Assembly (NCBI RefSeq): GCF_049889055.1
Contig: NZ_JBLTWO010000001.1
Location: 310,001 to 374,000 of the forward strand
Origin: Rhizorhabdus sp049889055
GTDB lineage: Bacteria; Pseudomonadota; Alphaproteobacteria; Sphingomonadales; Sphingomonadaceae
Length of the DNA stretch: 64,000 nt
Direction of reading: 5' to 3'
The notes beneath the pieces are model-generated. The model was not told the origin of the DNA and searched no databases. It worked only from the letters and a program-made list of their open reading frames with translations. A program made the position numbers and the translations under genes. Positions 1 through 8,502 of this stretch are shown here, one piece after another; position 1 is the stretch's first letter, and every line of letters begins with the position of its first letter.

Positions 1-2559
1 ATGAAATACGACGCCGAGGCGGCGATCGTCGGCGAACTGCTCAAGTTCGCCGAGAGCGGCCAGCTCTATCGCGGCGCCAAGCCGGTGATGTGGTCCCCGG
101 TCGAAAAGACCGCGCTGGCCGACGCCGAAGTCGAATATGAGGACATCGTCTCAACCCAGATCGACGTGGCGTTCGAGATCGTCGAGAGCCCGATCCCCGA
201 ACTGATCGGCGCGCATGCGGTGATCTGGACGACGACGCCCTGGACGATCCCGGTCAACCAGGCGCTCGCCTACGGGCCGGAGGTCAAATACGCTGTCCTA
301 GATTTGCAGGTATGCGTTGCTGATCCGGTCGATGAGCAGCACACCACAGTTATCGACATCGATCATCCGCTGAATAGCATACGCATGCTGGTTGCATCGA
401 ATCTCGTCGAAACAGTGATTGGCCGACTGCTCAACCAGATCAAGGACACGAAGGCCGAGCGAGTTTCGTCCACACCTTCCGCCATCAAGCATACGGTGCG
501 GCGTGAATATACTGGCTCCGATCTCGCCGGCACCATCGCCCGTCACCCGATGCACAAGCTCGGCGGCTTCTTCGCCAAGCCGCGTCCGCTGCTTCCCGGC
601 GAGTTCGTCACGACCGATGCGGGTACCGGCCTCGTCCACATGGCGCCCGACCATGGCGAGGACGACTTCTTCCTGTGCAAGGCGCATGGCATCGAGCCGG
701 TGTTCGCGGTCGAGGGCGACGGCAAGTACCGCGCCGACTGGGCGTGGCTGGGCGGACAGGGCTCGGTGATCAACGCCAAGTTCACCGCACCCGATGGCCC
801 GATCTGCACCGACCTGCGCGAAACCGGCGCGCTGCTCGCCGCCAGCGCCGACTTCAAGCACAGCTACCCGCACAGCTGGCGCTCCAAGGCCAAGGTTATC
901 TTCCGCTGCACCCCGCAATGGTTCATCCCGATGGATCGCAGCGTCGGCGCTTCCCCTCCACCGGCTTCGCCGGTCCCCCTCCCCGTTCCGGGGAGGAATG
1001 AGGATGCGACGACGACAGTTCCTCCCCGGGACGGGGAGGGGGACCATGCGCAGCATGGTGGAGGGGCAGGCGGCAACGGCGCCACGCTCCGCGAAACTGC
1101 GCTCGATGCGATCGAGCGGACGCGGTGGGTGCCCGAGAAGGCGCGCAACCGCATCCATGCGATGGTCGCCGGCCGCCCCGACTGGGTTATCAGCCGCCAG
1201 CGCGCCTGGGGCGTGCCGATCGCGCTCTATGTCGACCGCAAGAGCGGTGACTATCTGCGCGACACGGCGGTCAACGCGCGCATCGTCGAGGCGTTCAAGG
1301 CCGGCGGTGCCGATGCCTGGTTCACCGCCGATCACCAGCAGCTGCTCGGCGCCGACTATGACGCCGCCGATTATGAGCCGGTCAACGACATCCTCGACGT
1401 CTGGTTCGATTCGGGCTGCACCCACGTCTTCACGGTCGAGGCGCGCTACGGCGCCGGCACCCGCGCCAACCTCTATCTCGAAGGTTCGGACCAGCATCGC
1501 GGCTGGTTCCAGTCGTCGCTGCTCGAAAGCTCCGGCACGCGCGGTCGCGCGCCCTATGACGCGGTGCTGACCCACGGCTTCGCGCTCGACGGGCAGGGCC
1601 GCAAGATGTCGAAGAGCGTCGGCAACGTCGTCGACCCGCTCAAGATCATCAACGAGAGCGGCGCCGACATCTTGCGCCTGTGGGTCGCCTCGACCGACTA
1701 TTTCGAGGATGTCCGCATCGGCAAGGAGATCCTCGCCGGCACCTCGGACGCCTATCGCAAGCTGCGCAACACCTTCCGCTATCTGCTCGGCGCGCTCGAA
1801 GGCTTCGACGAGTCCGAGCGGGTCGCCCCGGCCGACATGCCCGAGCTGGAGCGCTATGTCCTCAACCTGCTCGCGTCGCTCGACGCCGAGCTGCGCGAGG
1901 CGACCGCGGCGTTCGAGTTCAACCGCTATGCCCGCGCGCTCAGCGATTTCGCGAACAACGACCTGTCGGCCTTCTTCTTTGATATCCGCAAGGACTCGCT
2001 CTACTGCGATGCCTCGTCGGACCTGAAGCGCCGGGCCTATCGCACCGTCCTCGACATCCTGTTCCACGCGCTGGTCCGCTATGCGGCGCCGATCCTCTGC
2101 TTCACCGCCGAGGAAGTGTGGACGACGCGCTATCCCGATGCCGGGTCGGTCCATCTGCTTACCTGGCCCGAGGTCGAGGCCGGCTGGCATGACGAGGACC
2201 TGCGGGTGCGCTGGAATCGACTGCGCTTCATCCGCACGATGGTCACGGCCGAAATCGAGCCCCTGCGCCGCGACAAAGTCATTCGATCGAGCCTCGAGGC
2301 AGAGGTCGCCGGCCGTTTCGATGATCCGGCCGATGTCGAACTGCTGCGGTCGGTCGATTTCGCGGAGATCGCGATCATAGCGAAAATCGACGTCGAGGCC
2401 TCCGCCCCCTCCGGTGATGCAAGCGTGACATCCAACTGGCTTGAGCTGTCCGTCAGTAAGACCGAAAAGGAAAAATGCGGCCGCTGCTGGCGCCATTTGC
2501 CCGAGGTCACGACCGAAGGCGCGCTGTGCGACCGGTGCGAGTCGGTGGTCCATGGCTGA
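1..2559 (+). CDS. ileS: Isoleucyl-tRNA synthetase, 5'-truncated by the window edge
   Basis: Charges tRNA-Ile with isoleucine in the cytoplasm and hydrolyses mischarged valine. The visible 852 residues lack roughly the first 170, including the HIGH motif, so the ATG at position 1 is internal rather than a true start. Seen: the CP1 editing domain, the stretch RPDWVISRQRAWGVPI, the KMSKS loop at residues 535-539 and a C-terminal zinc knuckle (C826, C829, C843, C846). Two oddities: a lower-GC, lengthened segment inside CP1 (about nt 290-525), and an in-frame palindromic repeat encoding a Pro/Gly-rich loop at residues 318-356, just after WFIPMD. No stop or frameshift interrupts the frame, so the enzyme is probably functional. 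It overlaps lspA by 8 bp. Confidence 0.97.
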   Translation: MKYDAEAAIVGELLKFAESGQLYRGAKPVMWSPVEKTALADAEVEYEDIVSTQIDVAFEIVESPIPELIGAHAVIWTTTPWTIPVNQALAYGPEVKYAVLDLQVCVADPVDEQHTTVIDIDHPLNSIRMLVASNLVETVIGRLLNQIKDTKAERVSSTPSAIKHTVRREYTGSDLAGTIARHPMHKLGGFFAKPRPLLPGEFVTTDAGTGLVHMAPDHGEDDFFLCKAHGIEPVFAVEGDGKYRADWAWLGGQGSVINAKFTAPDGPICTDLRETGALLAASADFKHSYPHSWRSKAKVIFRCTPQWFIPMDRSVGASPPPASPVPLPVPGRNEDATTTVPPRDGEGDHAQHGGGAGGNGATLRETALDAIERTRWVPEKARNRIHAMVAGRPDWVISRQRAWGVPIALYVDRKSGDYLRDTAVNARIVEAFKAGGADAWFTADHQQLLGADYDAADYEPVNDILDVWFDSGCTHVFTVEARYGAGTRANLYLEGSDQHRGWFQSSLLESSGTRGRAPYDAVLTHGFALDGQGRKMSKSVGNVVDPLKIINESGADILRLWVASTDYFEDVRIGKEILAGTSDAYRKLRNTFRYLLGALEGFDESERVAPADMPELERYVLNLLASLDAELREATAAFEFNRYARALSDFANNDLSAFFFDIRKDSLYCDASSDLKRRAYRTVLDILFHALVRYAAPILCFTAEEVWTTRYPDAGSVHLLTWPEVEAGWHDEDLRVRWNRLRFIRTMVTAEIEPLRRDKVIRSSLEAEVAGRFDDPADVELLRSVDFAEIAIIAKIDVEASAPSGDASVTSNWLELSVSKTEKEKCGRCWRHLPEVTTEGALCDRCESVVHG
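952..1067 (-). repeat. Nested palindromic repeat inserted in frame within ileS (copy 1)
   Basis: Two arms of about 48 bp (952-998 and 1019-1067) are inverted relative to each other around a roughly 20-bp spacer. Each arm carries a core dyad of the type CTCCCCGTTCCGGGGAG and a variable tip hairpin: GGCTTCGCC type in the left arm, ATGCGCAGCAT type in the right. A second copy lies at 52744-52850 in the opposite orientation, so this one is given the minus strand. It is translated as a Pro/Gly-rich linker with no stop codon. Confidence 0.9.
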
Positions 2560-3073
2560 CGCCCTCGGGCGACGCCATCGGGCCTTCGGGCTCATCGTCG
2601 CCGTCCTCATACTGCTCGCGGACCAGATCAGCAAATGGCTGATCATGGGTCCGCTCGCTCTGCCGCAGCGGGGGCTGATCCCGATCATGCCCTTCTTCGA
2701 CCTGCGCTGGGTCGAGAATTACGGAATCTCGATGGGCTTCCTCGTTGCCGGATCGAATGCCGAGCGCTGGATCCTGGTCGGGCTGACCTCGGCCATCGCG
2801 GTCGGCGTGATCGTCTGGCTATGGCGTGAAACCGCCCGGGTCGACGTGGCGGCGCTGGGCCTGGTGCTCGGCGGTGCGGTGGGGAATATCGCGGATCGGA
2901 CACGGCTCGGCTATGTCGCCGACTTCCTCGATCCGCATATCGGCGACTGGCATCCCTTTTTGGTCTTCAATGTCGCGGACGCCGCGATTACCATTGGTGT
3001 AGTGATCCTGGTCGCCCGCGCGCTGTTCGCGCGTGAGTCCCGGGACGGTTCGGAGAATATCGATGCGGTCTAA
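2552..3073 (+). CDS. lspA: Lipoprotein signal peptidase (signal peptidase II)
   Basis: Inner-membrane aspartyl protease that removes the signal peptide of prolipoproteins after diacylglyceryl transfer. The 173-residue protein has four predicted membrane spans and the family blocks DQISK (residues 24-28), NYGISMGF (56-63), GGAVGNIADR and FNVADAAI. The catalytic aspartates are D115 and D143. The ATG at 2552 was chosen because the hydrophobic N-terminus follows directly; it overlaps the ileS stop by 8 bp, as in the common ileS-lspA operon. The next gene encodes a probable lipoprotein, that is, a likely substrate. Confidence 0.96.
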   Translation: MADALGRRHRAFGLIVAVLILLADQISKWLIMGPLALPQRGLIPIMPFFDLRWVENYGISMGFLVAGSNAERWILVGLTSAIAVGVIVWLWRETARVDVAALGLVLGGAVGNIADRTRLGYVADFLDPHIGDWHPFLVFNVADAAITIGVVILVARALFARESRDGSENIDAV

Positions 3074-3494
3074 GTTGCTTCTGGGTTCGGCACTGGTCGC
3101 GATGACCCTGCTGGCGGCGTGCAGCCGCGGAGACCGCCCCGGCGTGATGGCCGGCCGCTCGTCCAGCCTCGACGCCTTCGCGGTGTCGAAGCGCGCGCCG
3201 CTCACCATTCCGCCCGATTTCGCGCTGGTCCCGCCGAAGCCGGGCGCCTCGCGTCCGCAGGAAGCCGATTCGAGCCAGCAGGCGCTGTCGGCGCTGTTCG
3301 GCAACACCCAGGCGCCCAAGAGCCAGACCGAGAAGGACATCATCGGCCTGACCAAGACCGTGCCCGAACCCGGCATTCGCTCCTCGGTCGGTGAGATCAG
3401 CCAGTCGACCGTCGACAAGGGCAACACCACGCGCACCATTCTCGCTGCGGCCGCGACGACTAACGACACGGCCAGCGTCACGCTCGGCAACTGA
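3063..3494 (+). CDS. DUF3035-type small lipoprotein
   Basis: The 143-residue protein starts at an ATG overlapping the end of lspA by 11 bp. It has a short lipoprotein signal ending in the lipobox LLAAC, so it is probably acylated and cleaved by the neighbouring LspA. After the cysteine comes a low-complexity, probably unstructured chain with the stretch PLTIPPDFALVPP, typical of the alphaproteobacterial DUF3035 family. Some members are thought to associate with outer-membrane assembly, but nothing in the sequence proves that here. Cotranscription with ileS-lspA is likely. Confidence 0.8.
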   Translation: MRSKLLLGSALVAMTLLAACSRGDRPGVMAGRSSSLDAFAVSKRAPLTIPPDFALVPPKPGASRPQEADSSQQALSALFGNTQAPKSQTEKDIIGLTKTVPEPGIRSSVGEISQSTVDKGNTTRTILAAAATTNDTASVTLGN

Positions 3495-3523
3495 CCGCCC
3501 GACCGCCTCTTCTGATCGGGGAT

Positions 3524-3543
3524 GACCCGGCTCCGGCCGGGTC
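3524..3543 (+). terminator. Possible terminator hairpin after the lipoprotein gene
   Basis: An 8-bp perfect GC stem (GACCCGGC / GCCGGGTC) with a 4-nt loop lies 30 bp after the stop. There is no U-run, so it may only attenuate transcription or stabilise RNA. Confidence 0.35.
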
Positions 3544-3569
3544 GCTCCCGTCCGGCCCGCGATCCTGAT

Positions 3570-4490
3570 ATGCTGGAGTTGATCCGGCGACGCCTGTTGA
3601 CGGCATTGCCGACGCTCGCCGCCGTCATCATCCTGTCCTTCCTGCTGATGCGCCTCGCGCCCGGCGGTCCCTTCGACGGCGAACGCCCGCTCGACCCGCA
3701 GACGCGCGAAGCGCTGATGGCGGCTTATGGCCTGAACGAGCCGCTGCACGTCCAGGTCGGGACCTATGTCTGGCGCCTCCTCCATGGCGATTTCGGGCCG
3801 TCGCTCGTCTATCGCGACTTCACCGTTACCGACCTGATCGCGCGCGGACTGCCCGTATCGCTGACATTGGGCGGCCTCGCGCTGCTCCTCGCGCTGCTGA
3901 TCGGCCTCTCGAGCGGGATGGCCGCCGCCGTCCGTCCCGGCAGCCGCACCGACCGCAGCCTGATGCTGATCGCCACGCTGCTCACCGCCCTTCCCTCCTT
4001 CGTCGTCGGCCCGCTGCTCGTCCTGCTGTTGGGGCTGTGGGCTGGGTGGCTGCCTGTGTCGGGCTGGGGCGACGGCGATGTCCCGCATCTCGTCCTGCCG
4101 GTGGTCGCACTGGCGCTCCCGACAGCCGGCGCCATCGCCAAGCTGGCGCGGGCCGGCCTCGCCCAGGTGCTGGCACAGGACCATGTCCGCATGGCCCGCG
4201 CGCGGGGTTTCGGCGAGCGCCATGTCCTGCTCGTCCACGCACTCCGCCCGGCATTGGTGCCGGTCGCCTCCTATCTGGGTCCGGCGGCGGCCGGGCTGCT
4301 GACGGGCGCTGTGGTGATTGAGACGGTGTTCGCCCTGCCCAGCCTGGGCCGCTATTTCGTGCAGGGCGCGCTCAATCGCGACTATCCGCTCGTGATGGGC
4401 GTCGTCACCCTCTACGCGGGCCTGATCATCCTGTTCAACCTGCTGGCCGACCTTGCTTATGGCTGGCTCGATCCCCGGACACGCGGCTGA
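3570..4490 (+). CDS. Peptide ABC transporter permease, OppB/DppB/YejB type
   Basis: Inner-membrane channel subunit of a peptide/nickel-type ABC importer. The 306-residue protein, the usual OppB length, begins MLELIRRRLLTALPTL and has the characteristic first span, the soluble loop with LAPGGPFDGERPLDP, and five further spans. A typical EAA-type loop (LAQDHVRMARARGFGERHVL) contacts the ATPase. A longer in-frame start at 3522 is possible, but its N-terminus would not be membrane-like. The stop overlaps the next ATG by one base. Substrate is unknown because no binding-protein gene is adjacent. Confidence 0.9.
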   Translation: MLELIRRRLLTALPTLAAVIILSFLLMRLAPGGPFDGERPLDPQTREALMAAYGLNEPLHVQVGTYVWRLLHGDFGPSLVYRDFTVTDLIARGLPVSLTLGGLALLLALLIGLSSGMAAAVRPGSRTDRSLMLIATLLTALPSFVVGPLLVLLLGLWAGWLPVSGWGDGDVPHLVLPVVALALPTAGAIAKLARAGLAQVLAQDHVRMARARGFGERHVLLVHALRPALVPVASYLGPAAAGLLTGAVVIETVFALPSLGRYFVQGALNRDYPLVMGVVTLYAGLIILFNLLADLAYGWLDPRTRG

Positions 4491-5272
4491 TGCGTGGGCC
4501 GCTCGCGATCGTCGCGCTGATCCTGCTCGCGGCGCTGGTCGGCCCCTGGCTGGTCGACTGGCGCTATGACGCCATCGACTGGGACGCGGTCCGCGCCGCA
4601 CCGCTGTCGCCGGGCCATCTGCTCGGCACCGACAGCGTCGGCCGCGACCTGCTCGCCCGCGCGCTGATCGGCACGCGCGTCACCCTGGGCGTCGCGCTGG
4701 CGGCGGCGCTGGTGTCGCTCGTGATCGGGGTCGGCTGGGGCGCCATCGCCGGCTGGAAAGGCGGACGCACCGACGAGGCGATGATGCGGATCGTCGACGC
4801 GCTCTATGCGCTGCCCTTCATGTTCGTCGTCATCCTGCTGATGGTGCTGTTCGGGCGGTCGATCCTGCTCGTCTTCCTCGGCATCGGCGCGGTCGAGTGG
4901 CTGACCATGGCCCGCGTCGTGCGCGGACAGATGCTCGCCCTGCGCGAACGCCCTTTCGTGATAGCAGCGGAGGCGGCGGGCACCCCACCCGTCGCGATCG
5001 TCCTGCGCCACATGCTCCCCAATCTCGCCGGGGTCGCCATCGCCTATCTGCTGCTGACCATCCCGCAGGTCGTGATGATCGAGAGCTTCCTCTCCTTTCT
5101 CGGCCTCGGCGTGCAGGAGCCGATGACCTCGCTCGGCATATTGCTCAAGGACGGGGTCGACGACATGGACATCGCGCCCCATGCGATGCTGCTCCCCGCG
5201 ATCGTCCTCGTCGCCCTGCTGCTCTGCCTGACGCGCATCGGCGAGCGCCTGCGCGACCGGTTCGTCGGATGA
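4490..5272 (+). CDS. Peptide ABC transporter permease, OppC/DppC type
   Basis: Second membrane subunit of the importer (260 residues). It has the OppC-like pattern GTDSVGRDLLARALIGTRVTL after the first span, and a C-terminal EAA-type loop (LALRERPFVIAAEAAGTPP). It is slightly shorter at the N-terminus than classical OppC. It starts at ATG within TGATG at the end of the first permease gene and ends in an ATGA overlap with the ATPase gene, so the three subunits are translationally coupled. Confidence 0.9.
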   Translation: MRGPLAIVALILLAALVGPWLVDWRYDAIDWDAVRAAPLSPGHLLGTDSVGRDLLARALIGTRVTLGVALAAALVSLVIGVGWGAIAGWKGGRTDEAMMRIVDALYALPFMFVVILLMVLFGRSILLVFLGIGAVEWLTMARVVRGQMLALRERPFVIAAEAAGTPPVAIVLRHMLPNLAGVAIAYLLLTIPQVVMIESFLSFLGLGVQEPMTSLGILLKDGVDDMDIAPHAMLLPAIVLVALLLCLTRIGERLRDRFVG

Positions 5273-6837
5273 GCCTGCTCGTCGCCCGCGACCTGTCGGT
5301 TGAGATCGCCGGACGTCCGGTCGTCCATGGCCTCGACTTCACGCTGGAGGCCGGACGCAGCCTTGCGCTGGTCGGCGCATCGGGATCGGGCAAGAGCCAG
5401 ACCTGCCTCGCGCCCTTCGGCCTGTCGGTGGGCAGGGCCTCGGGCTCCTTCCTGCTGGCGGGCGAGGAACTGATCGACATCCCCGAGCGCCGGCTGCGGC
5501 GGATACGCGGCGATAAGGTCGGCTTCGTCTTCCAGCAGCCGCTGACCGCGCTGACCCCGCATATGACGATCGGCGCCCAGCTTCGCGAGGCATGGACCCA
5601 GGCCGACGCCCGCCGTCCTTCGCGCGCAGCGATGGAGGCCGCGCTCGAACGCGTCGGGCTCGACCGGCCGGGCGAACGGCTCGACCAATATCCGCACCGC
5701 CTGTCGGGTGGTCAACGGCAGCGCGCGCTGATCGCGATGGCGATCGCCCACAGGCCGAAGCTGCTGGTGGCGGACGAGCCGACCACCGCGCTCGACGCGA
5801 TATTGCGCGCCGAGATCATGGCGCTGCTCAGCCGCCTCTGCCGCGAGGAGGGCATGGCGCTGCTGCTCGTCAGCCATGATCTGGCGGCGGTATCCGACCA
5901 TGCCGATGCGGTTGCGGTGATGGAGCATGGCCGCATCGTCGAGACCGGCCCGACCCGGTCGGTGGTCGACGCCCCGACGACCGACTATGCCCGCGCGCTC
6001 GTAGCCGCCAGCCCCCGGCTCGACCAGCCGCCGCCCGCGCTCGAGCCGATCGGCGCGCCGCTGCTCGAGGCGCGCGACGTCTCGGTCTCCTTCCGCAAGC
6101 CCGGCTGGCGGGGCGGTCGCCTGCAAGCGGTCGACGGCCTGTCGATCAGCGTCGCCGAGGGCGAGGCCGTCGCGATCGTCGGCGGCTCGGGATCGGGCAA
6201 ATCGACCTTCGCGCGCGCCATCGCCCGGCTCGGGTCGATAGACGCAGGCGAGGTGCGCTGGCGCGGGGCCCTCCTCCCAGACCGCAAGGCGATGCGTCCG
6301 CGCGACCGGGCGGGGTTACAGCCGGTGTTTCAGGATCCGGTTGCCAGCCTCGATCCGCTGTGGACGGTGCGCGACATCGTCGCGGAACCGCTGCGCCGCC
6401 TGCGCCCCGATCTCGACCGGGCTGCGATCGACCAACGCGTGGAGGCGGTGCTGATCGAAGCCGGCCTGTCGCCAGACTTGGCGGACCGGCGCCCTTCCGC
6501 ACTATCGGGCGGACAGGCGCAGCGGGTCGCGATCGCCCGCGCGCTCGGTCCCGATCCGGCGATGCTGCTGCTCGACGAGGCGACCTCGGCGCTCGACGTG
6601 CTCGTGGCGGGCACGATCCTCGACCTGCTCGGCACGCTCCAGCGCGAGCGCGGCCTCGCCATATTGATGATCACCCACGACCTCGCCGTCGCACGCCGCC
6701 TGTGCCACCGCATCGTCGTGATGGATCGCGGCCGGATCGTCGAGCAAGGCCCCGCCGAAGCGCTGATCGGCGCGCCCAGCCACGCCATCACGCGCCGCCT
6801 GGTCGAGGCCAGCCGATCGCAGGTGGGCACGGCCTGA
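5269..6837 (+). CDS. Fused double ABC ATPase (DppDF/YejF-like)
   Basis: Energises the peptide importer. The 522 residues contain two complete ABC cassettes in tandem. Cassette 1 has Walker A GASGSGKS (36-43), signature LSGGQ (145-149) and ADEPTTALD. Cassette 2 has Walker A GGSGSGKS (305-312), signature LSGGQ (412-416) and LLLDEATSALD. Separate OppD and OppF proteins are more usual; the fused form resembles YejF. The start at 5269 lies in an ATGA overlap with the second permease. No substrate-binding protein follows, so it must be encoded elsewhere or be shared. Confidence 0.93.
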   Translation: MSLLVARDLSVEIAGRPVVHGLDFTLEAGRSLALVGASGSGKSQTCLAPFGLSVGRASGSFLLAGEELIDIPERRLRRIRGDKVGFVFQQPLTALTPHMTIGAQLREAWTQADARRPSRAAMEAALERVGLDRPGERLDQYPHRLSGGQRQRALIAMAIAHRPKLLVADEPTTALDAILRAEIMALLSRLCREEGMALLLVSHDLAAVSDHADAVAVMEHGRIVETGPTRSVVDAPTTDYARALVAASPRLDQPPPALEPIGAPLLEARDVSVSFRKPGWRGGRLQAVDGLSISVAEGEAVAIVGGSGSGKSTFARAIARLGSIDAGEVRWRGALLPDRKAMRPRDRAGLQPVFQDPVASLDPLWTVRDIVAEPLRRLRPDLDRAAIDQRVEAVLIEAGLSPDLADRRPSALSGGQAQRVAIARALGPDPAMLLLDEATSALDVLVAGTILDLLGTLQRERGLAILMITHDLAVARRLCHRIVVMDRGRIVEQGPAEALIGAPSHAITRRLVEASRSQVGTA

Positions 6838-6844
6838 CGCCCGA

Positions 6845-6860
6845 TTGCGGCTTTCCGCAA
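6845..6860 (+). terminator. Weak hairpin after the ABC operon
   Basis: TTGCGG / CCGCAA stem with loop CTTT, 8 bp after the ATPase stop. No U-run follows. Confidence 0.25.
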
Positions 6861-6938
6861 GGACCGGGGCGCCGAGAGTTGACCGGATATTAAGCATTTC
6901 TGCCCATCGTCGCCGACAGCCAGGGGTCGGAGACACAT

Positions 6939-7292
6939 ATGTTCGAGCGCGCGATACGGATCGATGCAGGGACGCCCGCGACCGCCCAGCATTGTTTCGA
7001 ACTGCTCGATCGCACGCTCGGCCGCTCGACCGACATCGCCGCGCGCGAGGGCGTGTCGGGGCTGCTCTCCACCCTGACCGAAGCCTATGCCGGCGCCCAT
7101 CCAGTGGCCCGGCGGCGCATCGACGCGCTGCTGCGCGAAGCCGAGTTGATTGCCGCCATGGGTCTGACCGCCGTTGCCGCTAGCGACACCCGCTCGCCGC
7201 AGGGAAGCCAGGCCGCCGTCGCCGCGCTCGACACCGCGCTGCAGGACATCGCCCGCCGCATCCGCTCCACCCTGTCGCCCGTCATCATCTGA
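6939..7292 (+). CDS. Hypothetical helical protein
   Basis: A 117-residue protein with no recognised family. It is rich in Ala, Arg and Leu and probably mostly alpha-helical, with no signal peptide or membrane span. The ATG has a purine-rich GGGGTCGGAGA upstream as a possible ribosome site, and the codons favour G or C in third position as in neighbouring genes, which supports coding. It stands alone on the plus strand between the ABC operon and the convergent metC-like gene. Confidence 0.55.
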   Translation: MFERAIRIDAGTPATAQHCFELLDRTLGRSTDIAAREGVSGLLSTLTEAYAGAHPVARRRIDALLREAELIAAMGLTAVAASDTRSPQGSQAAVAALDTALQDIARRIRSTLSPVII

Positions 7293-7305
7293 ACGGGCGC
7301 TGCCC

Positions 7306-8502
7306 TCAGCCTATCGCCGCCGCAAAGCGTTCGAGTCCCAGGCGCAGATCCTCGATCAGATCCCCGGGGTCTTCCAGCCCGATGTGCAGCCGCACGAGCG
7401 GCCCTTCGGCCTGCCAGGACGTTGCAGTGCGCAGCGTCTGCGGATCGACCGGCAGGGCAAGGCTCTCATAGCCGCCCCAGGAAAAGCCGATACCGAAATG
7501 GCGCAAGCCATCGATCAGTGCGGCACGGGCGGCTTCGTCGCCTCCGCGCAGCATGAAACTGAACAACCCCGAGGCGCCCGCAAAATCGCGCGCCCATAAT
7601 TCATGGCCGGGGCAATCGGGCAGGGCCGGGTGCAGGACGCGCGCGACCTGCGGTTGCTCCGCCAGCCAGCGGGCCACCCGCAGCGCGCTTTCCTCATGCC
7701 GGCGCAGCCGAACCTCAAGCGTGCGCAGCCCGCGCAGGGCCAGAAAGGCGTCGTCGGCGCTGACGCTCTGCCCGAGCGCCGTCGCGGTCTGGCGGAGCCG
7801 CGGATAGAGCGCCGGGGTCGCGGTCGCCGATCCCATCATCGCATCGGAATGGCCGACCACATATTTGGTGCAGGCGAGGATCGACACATCGACGCCGTGC
7901 GACAGCGCCGGGAACAGCAGCGGGGTCGCCCAGGTGTTGTCGATCACGGTGAGCAAGCCCTTGTCGCGCGCGACCGTGACGATCGCCGGCACGTCCTGCA
8001 CTTCGAAAGTCAGGCTGCCGGGGCTTTCGAGGAAAATCAGCTTGGTGTCGGGACCGATCAGCTCTGCGATGCCCGCGCCGATTCCGGGATTGTAGAAGCG
8101 CGTCCTTATGCCCATCCGCCGCAGCAGACCGCCGCACAGCGCGCGGGTCGGTTCATAGGCGCTGTCGACCATCAGCAGTTCGTCGCCCGGCACGAGCAGC
8201 GCGAGCAACGTGCCCGCGATCGCCGCCACGCCCGAGGGATAGAGCTGCGTCCCACCAGCACCCGGCTCGAGTCCGGTCAGCGCCTCCGCCAACGACCATT
8301 GGCTGGGCGTCCCGCGCCGGCCATAGAAAAGTCCGTCATCGGGCTTGCGGGTGGCGGCGCGCAGTTCGGCGACGCTGTCGAACAATATGGTGGAGGCGCG
8401 CCAGACGGGCGTGTTGACGATCGTCCGGCGCTCGCCATGCGGTCGCCCGGCCGTCGCCAGCCGGGTTCCCGTCTTCAGTCTTTCCCGGTCTTCCGCGTTC
8501 AC
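7306..8502 (-). CDS. metC: Cystathionine beta-lyase, PLP-dependent (Cys/Met metabolism family)
   Basis: Cleaves cystathionine to homocysteine, pyruvate and ammonia in the cytoplasm; related C-S lyases cannot be fully excluded. The 398-residue protein has the Cys/Met PLP fold: YGRRGTPSQWSLAEAL, the phosphate-binding YPSGVAAI, the PLP-contacting IDNTWATP, and the Schiff-base lysine K213 in ACTKYVVGHSD. The GTG at 8502 was chosen because it forms a GTGA overlap with the stop of the upstream sulfurtransferase gene and gives a normal-length N-terminus. The pair forms a small sulfur-amino-acid operon. Confidence 0.9.
   Translation of the reverse strand: MNAEDRERLKTGTRLATAGRPHGERRTIVNTPVWRASTILFDSVAELRAATRKPDDGLFYGRRGTPSQWSLAEALTGLEPGAGGTQLYPSGVAAIAGTLLALLVPGDELLMVDSAYEPTRALCGGLLRRMGIRTRFYNPGIGAGIAELIGPDTKLIFLESPGSLTFEVQDVPAIVTVARDKGLLTVIDNTWATPLLFPALSHGVDVSILACTKYVVGHSDAMMGSATATPALYPRLRQTATALGQSVSADDAFLALRGLRTLEVRLRRHEESALRVARWLAEQPQVARVLHPALPDCPGHELWARDFAGASGLFSFMLRGGDEAARAALIDGLRHFGIGFSWGGYESLALPVDPQTLRTATSWQAEGPLVRLHIGLEDPGDLIEDLRLGLERFAAAIG

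Noticed and set aside
952..1067. The palindrome in ileS as evidence that ileS is a pseudogene
   Set aside because: The frame is open throughout and all motifs downstream (KMSKS, zinc cysteines) are intact. The window shows no second ileS.
298..2688. Very long open frame (796 codons) antisense to ileS
   Set aside because: It is a by-product of high GC and codon bias opposite a conserved synthetase. It has no family motifs and its sequence is explained by the ileS frame.
2988..4601. Long antisense frame over the ABC permease gene
   Set aside because: Composition is Arg/Gln/His-rich as expected for the shadow of a membrane protein gene, and no ribosome site or motif is present.
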